From a virus, in the IMG/VR virus record IMGVR_UViG_3300034073_003174, positions 1 to 23,689 of that record: a DNA stretch of 23,689 nt; one strand, given 5' to 3'. Shown in pieces: positions 1-5,719 of this stretch. The notes under the pieces were generated by a model. That model was not told the origin of the DNA. It saw nothing but the letters and a program-made list of their open reading frames with translations, and did not search any database. Position numbers and translations under genes: made by a program. Position 1 is the stretch's first letter, and each line of letters opens with the position of its first letter.

Positions 1-187
1 CAATTCCTTCTGCGTTAGCGGCAGCGTCCATCGCCTCATATGCGTCAGCCGCACAATGATGCAACTGACCCTTGCCTTCAATCTTGCGAAGCAGGCTCGG
101 GTCAAGTTCACCTGGCTCCACGTTCTTGAGGTGGGAGCACAACTTCACCTTGATGATGGGAAGTTTGGCGATGTCCACCTTCGCCAT
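1..187 (-). CDS. Probable endolysin, M15 (D-Ala-D-Ala carboxypeptidase) type, N-terminal part
   Basis: This gene starts at the ATG at 187 and runs open off the window edge, so only 62 residues are visible. It begins MAKVDIAKLPIIKVKLCS. At about residues 42-62 it has a segment of the form LHHCAADAYEAMDAAANAEG. That segment resembles the helix preceding the zinc site in VanY/M15 peptidases, which cut peptidoglycan peptide stems. The catalytic SxHxxGxAxD-type motifs would lie outside the window and are not seen. The start overlaps the preceding holin-like stop codon (TAATG), indicating translational coupling. The position after two small membrane proteins fits a lysis cassette. The M15 assignment is inference from a short segment; another lysis enzyme is possible. 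Confidence 0.55.
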   Translation of the reverse strand, partial: MAKVDIAKLPIIKVKLCSHLKNVEPGELDPSLLRKIEGKGQLHHCAADAYEAMDAAANAEGI

Positions 188-441
188 TATGCGGTCGCCT
201 CATCCTTCTTCTTCGGTGCACCAGCACCAGCGAACGCGGCTTCAATTTCTTCCTTGGTGAGAGTGCCATCGACGCTGTAGCGGAGCAACTTCTCGATGAC
301 CTGGGCGCATGCCATGACGCCTGCGAGGGCGGCTGACTTCCAGAGTTCGACTCCGATGATTGCGCCACCTGCGACTGCGGCGAGAGCCGACGAGCCGAAC
401 AGGGCGAAGATGCGGAAGATGATGTTCTTCAACTTTTCCAT
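187..441 (-). CDS. Holin-like small membrane protein
   Basis: This is an 84-residue protein. It has a basic amphipathic start (MEKLKNIIFRIF), then hydrophobic segments at about residues 10-31 and 34-50. A charged tail follows (SVDGTLTKEEIEAAF, then KKKDE). The pattern of two membrane segments, a short loop and a soluble charged C-terminus is typical of small phage holins, which permeabilise the inner membrane to release endolysin. The ATG overlaps the preceding stop (TAATG at 441-443), and its own stop overlaps the next start. Its place directly before the probable endolysin supports a lysis role. No holin family is claimed. Confidence 0.6.
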   Translation of the reverse strand: MEKLKNIIFRIFALFGSSALAAVAGGAIIGVELWKSAALAGVMACAQVIEKLLRYSVDGTLTKEEIEAAFAGAGAPKKKDEATA

Positions 442-608
442 TAGTCAGAGTCTTTCTGTGCGAGAGTGATTATCGAATGTAGCAGAATAGTGAACCCTGT
501 AATCAGGGTTGCCTGCCGTAAGGTAGGACCCGAAAGGGTGATGAGAACCATGCCTGTACCTGCCCAGGTCCATGCGTTGTCCACAAGGTAGGTCAATACT
601 TTCTTCAT
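441..608 (-). CDS. Small two-helix membrane protein, possible second holin or antiholin
   Basis: This is a 55-residue reading frame starting MKKVLTYLVDNAWTW and ending AQKDSD. Two hydrophobic stretches lie at about residues 14-29 and 33-50, separated by a short polar turn with an arginine. Its ATG overlaps the stop of the PA14-like gene (TGATG at 606-610). Its stop overlaps the ATG of the holin-like gene (TAATG at 439-443), so it is firmly embedded in the operon. Two consecutive small membrane proteins before an endolysin are common in actinophage lysis cassettes, where they may act as holin and partner. Function is inferred from position and topology only. Confidence 0.6.
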   Translation of the reverse strand: MKKVLTYLVDNAWTWAGTGMVLITLSGPTLRQATLITGFTILLHSIITLAQKDSD

Positions 609-2020
609 CAGTTTCTGATTCTAGTAGGTGGGGGCAGCATGGTCAGAACGGCTCCGATAGCCACCAAAGTACGGCGTGTCCCGACAGGGATGTTGGAGCC
701 GACAGGGACGTAGGTGTCTAGACCCGTCTTGAAAATGTCTACGGTTTCTTCGAAGGTTTCACGGATTTCCTCGGGTGCATCCTGCACGGCTTCGACAAGG
801 GCTTCAATTTGGGTGTTATCCAATTCGCTAACATCCAGCGCTTCGAAGATTTCTTCGGCTTGGCTGGTGCTAACTACAGCAAGCACTTGTGCGTTTGTGG
901 CTAACTGGGCAGCCTGGTCGGGGCTGGGGGCGGTCTCCAAGATGGCGTCAACCGCTTTAGCGACCTGCTCAGTGGAGGCGTCAGGAGCCCCTAGGACGGG
1001 TTCGGGGGTGTCTGGGACGGTTTCGGGGGTTGCGCTCACGAGAGGGGCTGTGGACGCGACTGGTGGGATTGTGGTGGCAGGGGCTAGGGTGGTTGGTATC
1101 TGAATAGTGGCGGGGGGAGCGGGCTGTGTGGTTGGAGTTTCTGGCAGGGTTGTTGGGGGTGGTGGTGATTCCGTTGTGGTTGTTGGGGGAACGGTCGTGG
1201 AAGGTTCAGTCGTGGTTGATGGCGGTGGAGGTACCCATCCTTGTGTGGTTGACGTGGCAGGTGGCAACGTACTCGTAGTGGTTGCGACCTGAGTCGTGGT
1301 GGTGGTACTTTCTTCTGTGGTTGTCGTGGAAGGAGGAAGCGATGAAGTGGTTGACGTTGGTGTTTCTGTTGTCGATGTACTGGGCGCTTCGGTCGTCGAG
1401 GTCGTAGTTTCCTGAACTGTCGTAGAAGTGGTGGTCGTGGCAGGGACAGTCGTTTCTAGGACAGTAGTAGTAGAGGTCGTCGTCGGGGTCGTGTATTGCG
1501 TTGTAAATGCCCATTCAGGAACAATCTCCCAGTAGCCGTCGTCAATCTTCCATGCGAGCATATAGCACGTTCCGCCTCCAGCCTCAAAGAACCAGCCATC
1601 AAGAGGATTGGGTCCTGCGTCTAGTTCAAGTGTGGCGATAGGGGACCATGAGCAACCTTTGAGGTTCCATGTTCCGAACTCTTGACCAGAGATGTTGATG
1701 GTTCCGCCGTCATCTGCGGCAACCATGAACTGAATCGTGTCATGCTCAGGGATGTTGATGAACCCTGTGTAGTGGACCATGAAGAAGTCGTAGCCGCAGT
1801 CTTGGAATGGTTCACCGTTGAAGTTGCGGTTGATGTTGTTTTCGATTTCACTGCCGCAAGACAGGTAAACGTCATCAGACCTGATGGGTGGTATCTGGTC
1901 GATTGTGTAGCCGACAGCGTGTAACCCTGGTTCGGGTTCAGCGTTCGCCTGTTGTGGGAGTAACGCGAAGAAGGCGACTGGGAGGAAGACTAGCCAGCGG
2001 CTATCCCAGAATCGACGCAA
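608..2020 (-). CDS. Secreted PA14-like protein with Thr/Pro-rich mucin-like stalk
   Basis: This is a 470-residue protein. Residues 1-27 form a signal peptide: basic start, hydrophobic core LVFLPVAFFALL, and a cleavage-type ANA at 25-27. Residues about 32-170 look like a PA14 fold, with a FMVAADDGG core (DDG at 103-105) and four cysteines (55, 75, 122, 152) that could form two disulfides. Residues about 174-345 are a Thr/Ser/Pro linker. Residues 349-435 are acidic and helical. A short hydrophobic stretch (451-462) with flanking arginines ends the chain. The start codon is TTG at 2020, inside the end of the preceding gene. PA14 domains usually bind carbohydrate. It could be a cell-surface or exported protein acting late in infection, or a virion adhesin. 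The signal peptide favours export. Confidence 0.7.
   Translation of the reverse strand: MRRFWDSRWLVFLPVAFFALLPQQANAEPEPGLHAVGYTIDQIPPIRSDDVYLSCGSEIENNINRNFNGEPFQDCGYDFFMVHYTGFINIPEHDTIQFMVAADDGGTINISGQEFGTWNLKGCSWSPIATLELDAGPNPLDGWFFEAGGGTCYMLAWKIDDGYWEIVPEWAFTTQYTTPTTTSTTTVLETTVPATTTTSTTVQETTTSTTEAPSTSTTETPTSTTSSLPPSTTTTEESTTTTTQVATTTSTLPPATSTTQGWVPPPPSTTTEPSTTVPPTTTTESPPPPTTLPETPTTQPAPPATIQIPTTLAPATTIPPVASTAPLVSATPETVPDTPEPVLGAPDASTEQVAKAVDAILETAPSPDQAAQLATNAQVLAVVSTSQAEEIFEALDVSELDNTQIEALVEAVQDAPEEIRETFEETVDIFKTGLDTYVPVGSNIPVGTRRTLVAIGAVLTMLPPPTRIRN
986..1501 (-). repeat. Low-complexity Thr/Ser/Pro codon tract
   Basis: This stretch encodes the linker of the PA14-like protein (about residues 174-345), with runs such as TTTTSTT and PPPPTT. 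On the plus strand it appears as irregular GTGGT/GTCGT repeats. It is not an exact tandem repeat. The mixture of ACC, ACG, ACT and ACA threonine codons suggests selection for protein composition and not recent DNA slippage. Confidence 0.8.
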
Positions 2021-2225
2021 CTTCTTCTGCTGTCAAACCGAGTGCGGCGAGTTTGTTTAGGGCTGATGCTTTTGCTTCAGCCTTTGCCAGTTCCGCAGCC
2101 TCACGCTCTGCCTCGGCAGCAGCCCACGCTTCAGCAGCAGCCTCGCGGTCTGCGATTTCTTCTGCGGTGAGTTCTGCTTCGGTGATGATGCCCGTGGAGC
2201 AATCAACGATAAGTTTTGTGACCAT
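2001..2225 (-). CDS. Small Ala/Glu-rich coiled-coil protein after the fibre genes
   Basis: This is a 74-residue protein starting MVTKLIVDCSTGIITEAELT. A long Ala/Glu/Lys heptad-like helix follows (about residues 20-58), then a terminal LAALGLTAEEVASILG segment. Small proteins of this build are common at the end of tail-fibre gene clusters, where they are often suspected to be fibre accessory or chaperone proteins. That role is not established here. An AGGA ribosome site lies seven bases before the ATG. Its last 20 bases overlap the PA14-like gene in another frame. The first residues look like a small beta hairpin, so it may have a virion-bound end. Confidence 0.6.
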   Translation of the reverse strand: MVTKLIVDCSTGIITEAELTAEEIADREAAAEAWAAAEAEREAAELAKAEAKASALNKLAALGLTAEEVASILG

Positions 2226-2234
2226 GTGTTTATC

Positions 2235-2744
2235 CTAACTGTTCTTTATTCCGTAAAGAGATGCGGATGTGTATTGAACGAACTTGTAAGTGCTATCTAA
2301 ATACAATTTGATTGATGAAATGGATGCCGTGTTTGACCACAGCCCAGCAATAAGTTCGGGGTATGCGGTCGTGCCATTCTGCTCGTGAACACTGTCTATT
2401 GAAAAAGATTTATTTGTTGAACCAGCATAGTTGGGAATATAAATTGAAAAATTTGTAAAGGTGCTAGAGGTGTTACTCGCAGCATTGATGTCCATGATTC
2501 TGTTGGTAGACAGATTGATTGAGCCAGCAGCGGCACCCGTTCCATACACCCATCTACTTGAATAACTGGAGGTGTTGCCGTTGAAACTGATGTTTGAGTA
2601 ACTGAATGTTGCTGATTCGTCTGTCCTTACTGAACTAGCCAAAACAAGGTCGGTGTAGGTCTGTGGGATTGACCCGAACTCGATGCTCGCTGCGCCACCA
2701 GAGCCAACCGTTACCGATTGAATGAGCGTGTAAGTGTTAGCCAT
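2235..2744 (-). CDS. Tail fibre-like protein, third of three tandem paralogues
   Basis: This is a 169-residue beta-rich protein. It shares an N-terminal pattern (YTLIQSVTVGSGGAASIEFGSIPQTYTDLVL) and a C-terminal SLYGIKNS with the two genes before it. The middle is diverged and rich in Ser, Thr and Asn, as in fibre or receptor-binding tips. The gene has no detectable enzyme motif. Its ATG overlaps the stop of its upstream paralogue (TAATG). By hand count, 2281-2700 is about 44-45% GC, lower than the 53% over 2761-2940 in the middle paralogue, suggesting a different recent history. A role in host binding is inferred from position and paralogy. Confidence 0.65.
   Translation of the reverse strand: MANTYTLIQSVTVGSGGAASIEFGSIPQTYTDLVLASSVRTDESATFSYSNISFNGNTSSYSSRWVYGTGAAAGSINLSTNRIMDINAASNTSSTFTNFSIYIPNYAGSTNKSFSIDSVHEQNGTTAYPELIAGLWSNTASISSIKLYLDSTYKFVQYTSASLYGIKNS
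2650..2669 (-). repeat. 20-bp direct repeat, copy 1 (in third fibre paralogue)
   Basis: The plus-strand 20-mer beginning TCGGTGTAGG is identical at 2650-2669 and 3159-3178. It encodes the shared IPQTYTD core of the two paralogues. Surrounding bases are diverged, so it could act as a recombination seam. Confidence 0.8.
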
Positions 2745-3250
2745 TACGCAGCCTTGATTCCGTACAGAGTGAAGGTAGAACCGATTGAGAAGGTGCGTGT
2801 CGAGGCAAGGTCAAAGGTCATAGAGTCAATCGCGGCAGTTGAACCCCACATACCAACAGTCGCATCCACACCGACAGCAGCAGCGTTCGCACGAGCCAAC
2901 ACCGTCTTGTTCGTGGTTGTGTTCGCATAGTTGAAGATGTTGATTGTGTGAACCGATGCACCCTGCGTAGTTGTCACCGCACCGTAATAGGTGAGAATGA
3001 TGTATCCATAACCATCGGAACGAGTGTTGCGAATAGAACCAGCCGATGTTCCGTCACCATAGACAGATGTGCGTGAATACAATGCGGAACTATCAGCATT
3101 GAACGAGACATACAAATCTGACTGCACACTGGAGAACGCATTGACGACCACCACCAAATCGGTGTAGGTCTGTGGGATACTTGACAGCGTTACCGTCTGC
3201 ACAGCGGAACCCAAAGTGGTTGTGCTAATCGGCTCATAGGTCGCTGGCAT
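2744..3250 (-). CDS. Tail fibre-like protein, second of three tandem paralogues
   Basis: This is a 168-residue protein with start MPATYEPISTTTLG. It shares the SIPQTYTDLV core at about residues 25-34, a central GDGTSAGS turn and a C-terminal FTLYGIKAA with its neighbours. The predicted fold is all beta, with no signal peptide or enzyme motif. The ribosome site is an AGGG stretch a few bases before the ATG. Short beta-sandwich proteins ending in LYGIK are frequent among phage tail accessory proteins. The three-gene array suggests duplication followed by divergence of receptor-binding surfaces. Exact role is unknown. Confidence 0.65.
   Translation of the reverse strand: MPATYEPISTTTLGSAVQTVTLSSIPQTYTDLVVVVNAFSSVQSDLYVSFNADSSALYSRTSVYGDGTSAGSIRNTRSDGYGYIILTYYGAVTTTQGASVHTINIFNYANTTTNKTVLARANAAAVGVDATVGMWGSTAAIDSMTFDLASTRTFSIGSTFTLYGIKAA
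3159..3178 (-). repeat. 20-bp direct repeat, copy 2 (in second fibre paralogue)
   Basis: Identical to 2650-2669. The centre-to-centre distance of 509 bases equals roughly one paralogue, so recombination between the copies would delete or duplicate one gene unit in frame. Confidence 0.8.
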
Positions 3251-3252
3251 AA

Positions 3253-3843
3253 CTATCCCTTTATCCCGTACAACGCAAAGTGTGAATACTGAGCCATATT
3301 GCTACCAATAAAAGTCACCTGAATACTTGTTACAGCAGAAGTGCTACGCCACGAACCAGACAAAAGCGTTGCCTTTCCACTCCCATTCAAATCTACACCA
3401 GACAAACTTCTCACAGTCTTGTATTTGTTTGTGTCTGCATAATCAAGAATATCAATGACAGCCACACCAAACATAGAAGCACTTGCGCTTGCAGCAGCAG
3501 ACCTGCCAAGAAACATGTATGTGTTATTTGCTGTTGCACCAGATGTTGCGCTTGCTCCATCACCAGAAATGTTGTGGTCTGAATATGTTGAACCCGTGTC
3601 GCTATTCAGGGTAATTCGCAACTGGTCTTCTGTCGCTGCTCTATCCGTTCTGGCGAGGCAACGAAGTTGCAAATGCTTATAAGTCGCAGGAATAGAACTG
3701 AAACTAACCGTTGCGCTTCCGCCAGAACCAACAGTCGTTGTGGCAATGGACTCAAACGAGCCACGCTCCAAAACAAGACCAGACCCCAACCACTGCCCAA
3801 CCAGGGTCGAAGGACGAGTACGCTTCCCGTAACCAGCAGCCAT
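3253..3843 (-). CDS. Tail fibre-like protein, first of three tandem paralogues
   Basis: This is a 196-residue protein. It carries an extra N-terminal segment of about 30 residues (MAAGYGKRTRPSTLVGQWLG) before the shared FESIATTTVGSGGSATVSFSSIPATY pattern. It ends in HFALYGIKG. The extra basic and aromatic leader may attach it to the tail or to the preceding Gly-rich protein, whereas the two downstream copies lack it. The ATG overlaps the stop of the Gly-rich gene (TAATG). Three lines of its coding DNA (3301-3480) count to about 41% GC, lower than the middle paralogue. Function is inferred from context. Confidence 0.65.
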   Translation of the reverse strand: MAAGYGKRTRPSTLVGQWLGSGLVLERGSFESIATTTVGSGGSATVSFSSIPATYKHLQLRCLARTDRAATEDQLRITLNSDTGSTYSDHNISGDGASATSGATANNTYMFLGRSAAASASASMFGVAVIDILDYADTNKYKTVRSLSGVDLNGSGKATLLSGSWRSTSAVTSIQVTFIGSNMAQYSHFALYGIKG

Positions 3844-4775
3844 TACGAAATCCTCAAACTACTCGTACCAACAGTCGTGAAACTGTGAATCGTGTATCCA
3901 CCAGAGTTTGTGATGGTTCCGCCAACAACCGTGTATCCCAGTTGCGATGCGATTGCTGTTGGGTAGCGAACAATCACGACACCAGAACCACCAGCACCAC
4001 CAGTCTTATTGCCACCACTTGCTGTTGCAGAACCGCCACCGCCACCGCCCGTGTTGGCTGTACCTGCCACCCCATCAACATTCGACCCACTTCCGTTACC
4101 GCCACCACCAGCGCCACCTGTGCCACCACCGCCGCCAGCACCGCCACCACCACCGCCACCACCACGAGTGACAGCAGAACCAGTGATAGATGAAGACACA
4201 CCAGCACCGCCGTTAGACCCAACCTGATTGCTGCTCAAATTAGAGCCAGCAGCACCAGCACCGCCGCCGCCAGAAGCCTCATCTCCACCAGACTGCGCAC
4301 CCTTAGTGCCACCTGCATAGCCCTGATTCGCCGTACCAGAACCCTGAGCAGTAGTCGCATTACTTCCACCGCCACCACCAGAACCGCCACTACTTCCCTG
4401 ATTGGACCAGTAACCACCACCACCACCACCCGTTGAAGTAATAGAACCGAAAACAGAGTTTGCCCCATTACCACCATTTGTGTTTGATGTGTTGTTTCCG
4501 ACACCACCAGCACCAACGACAACCGTGTATGTGCCAGCAGTTAGCGTCAATATGGACTCCGCAGACGCTCCACCACCAGATGATTCACCACGCACAGACG
4601 AACGGTAACCACCAGCACCGCCACCGCCACCAGCAGTAGAAGTGTTCTGAGAACCAGAACCAGCACCACCACCAGCAATCACAAGATATTCAATGGGCAA
4701 ACCTTGCAGCGCAGGGTTCATCCAGTAATTCACATACTGGCTAACCCTCGACCGCTGGTCCCAACGCAAAGTCAT
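3843..4775 (-). CDS. Polyglycine-rich tail adhesin-like protein
   Basis: This is a 310-residue protein. It begins with a basic segment (MTLRWDQRSRVSQYVNYW) leading into LPIEYLVIAGGGAGSGS. From about residue 33 to 270 it is dominated by glycine blocks (GGGGGGYW, GGGGGGGGAGGGGG and similar). It closes with GSGVVIVRYP and a non-glycine C-terminal domain ending TSSLRIS. The EYLVIAGGG...GVVIVRYP frame is typical of the glycine-rich domain found in many phage tail proteins. Related adhesins (for example gp38 of Salmonella phage S16) pack such runs as polyglycine II helices and expose loops for receptor binding. The start lies two residues' distance from the preceding stop with only a weak AGG site. 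Receptor recognition is likely but inferred. Confidence 0.7.
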   Translation of the reverse strand: MTLRWDQRSRVSQYVNYWMNPALQGLPIEYLVIAGGGAGSGSQNTSTAGGGGGAGGYRSSVRGESSGGGASAESILTLTAGTYTVVVGAGGVGNNTSNTNGGNGANSVFGSITSTGGGGGGYWSNQGSSGGSGGGGGSNATTAQGSGTANQGYAGGTKGAQSGGDEASGGGGAGAAGSNLSSNQVGSNGGAGVSSSITGSAVTRGGGGGGGGAGGGGGTGGAGGGGNGSGSNVDGVAGTANTGGGGGGSATASGGNKTGGAGGSGVVIVRYPTAIASQLGYTVVGGTITNSGGYTIHSFTTVGTSSLRIS

Positions 4776-4782
4776 TGGGAAC

Positions 4783-5145
4783 CTACGCCGTAATCTGGTT
4801 TACGAACCCGTGAATCGTAATCACGTTCGCCGTCGCAGCAAACGCACGAACAATCAACGCCGTAGCGTTACCCTTCAACAAAAGTCCAGGGGCAACAAGC
4901 ACCAAACCAGACTCAGCCGCAACAGTCAACTCAATCAAATCGTCAGGCGCAGTCGTGCCACCCCACTCAAGGGTCAACTTCACTGCTGACGTATCCGTGT
5001 TCTGTGCGTACAACCAAATCTCATCGTAAGTTGTAGCGGTCGTCGAACCCGTGTGAATCGTTGTACCAGCAGTAGCGGTCGCGGCAACCTTGATTGCGCG
5101 ACCGTCCGTTGAGCCACTCAACTTGACCTTGGTGTATGTTGCCAC
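4783..5145 (-). CDS. Small beta-rich virion protein, tail module
   Basis: This is a 120-residue protein using a GTG start at 5145, with AGGAG five bases upstream deciding the start. It is beta-rich: KVKLSGSTDGRAIKVAATATAGTTIHTG, then DEIWLYAQNTDTSAVKLTLEWGGTTAPDDLIE, then a hydrophobic strand and a closing NVITIHGFVNQITA. No catalytic motif is visible. Small beta-sandwich proteins of this style lie among tail fibre and decoration genes of many actinophages. It could be a knob or clamp on the tail. The role is inferred from its neighbours. Confidence 0.6.
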   Translation of the reverse strand: MATYTKVKLSGSTDGRAIKVAATATAGTTIHTGSTTATTYDEIWLYAQNTDTSAVKLTLEWGGTTAPDDLIELTVAAESGLVLVAPGLLLKGNATALIVRAFAATANVITIHGFVNQITA

Positions 5146-5153
5146 TTACGCTC

Positions 5154-5711
5154 CTAACTGAAAACCTGAACTTGAAGAACATCCGCACCTGCGGCTGGTG
5201 CAGTCCATGTTACAGCATTACCTGAACCGTTAGCAGTCAACACATAGCCAGCCGTACCAGCAGTCAACCAGTTCACACCATTCGTCGCAGTCGAATCAGC
5301 CACAAAGATGGTTCCGTTTCCGCCGACAGCGAGACGGTTCAAGACCGTGCCATCGGTGGCAAGCAGGTCGCCCTTTGTGGTCAGAACAGATGCGACTCGG
5401 TTCGCCTGGTCTGCATCGACGGCGGTGAACACTGGGTAGCAGGTTGCACCAGCCGAGTGCGATGATGCTGTCGTGCCATCGACGCCACGGGTGATGGAGG
5501 AAAGCGATGAGCCCGAACGAGAAGCAACAAGCACTTTTTCTTCAGTGCTTAGACCTGGGTCGATGACCATGTAGAACGGTCCGTTGGTGGTGTTGTTCCA
5601 GTTAGTGACGTCACCTGTGAGCAGGGCAGAGGTGTCGGATGAGTTGATGGCGTTGGTCAGGGTGCATGCGGGTGCTGCGCCTGCGTATGACCGTCGTGTT
5701 GCGTATGCCAT
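5154..5711 (-). CDS. Minor tail/fibre protein with RGxDGTTA module
   Basis: This is a 185-residue protein. Residues about 18-97 contain a beta module ending SITRGVDGTTASSHSAGA, which also occurs in the head-tail adaptor gene of this window. The second half has the fibre-type pattern LTTKGDLLATDGTVLNRLAVG, then TNGVNWLTAGTAGYVLTANG, common in phage fibre proteins. AGGAG lies five bases before the ATG. It sits directly after the probable nozzle gene, so it may be the fibre connector attaching downstream fibre proteins. No enzyme motif is seen. Confidence 0.65.
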   Translation of the reverse strand: MAYATRRSYAGAAPACTLTNAINSSDTSALLTGDVTNWNNTTNGPFYMVIDPGLSTEEKVLVASRSGSSLSSITRGVDGTTASSHSAGATCYPVFTAVDADQANRVASVLTTKGDLLATDGTVLNRLAVGGNGTIFVADSTATNGVNWLTAGTAGYVLTANGSGNAVTWTAPAAGADVLQVQVFS

Positions 5712-5719
5712 CTAAACTC

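Noticed and set aside
986-1501. GTGGT-rich tract as a possible tandem repeat or regulatory array
   Set aside because: It has no fixed period and is fully explained by Thr/Pro codons of the secreted protein.
3711-4227. Plus-strand Pro-, His- and Thr-rich frames opposite the Gly-rich gene
   Set aside because: Proline, histidine and threonine runs are the mirror of GGN glycine codons on the other strand. They are shadows of the polyglycine gene.
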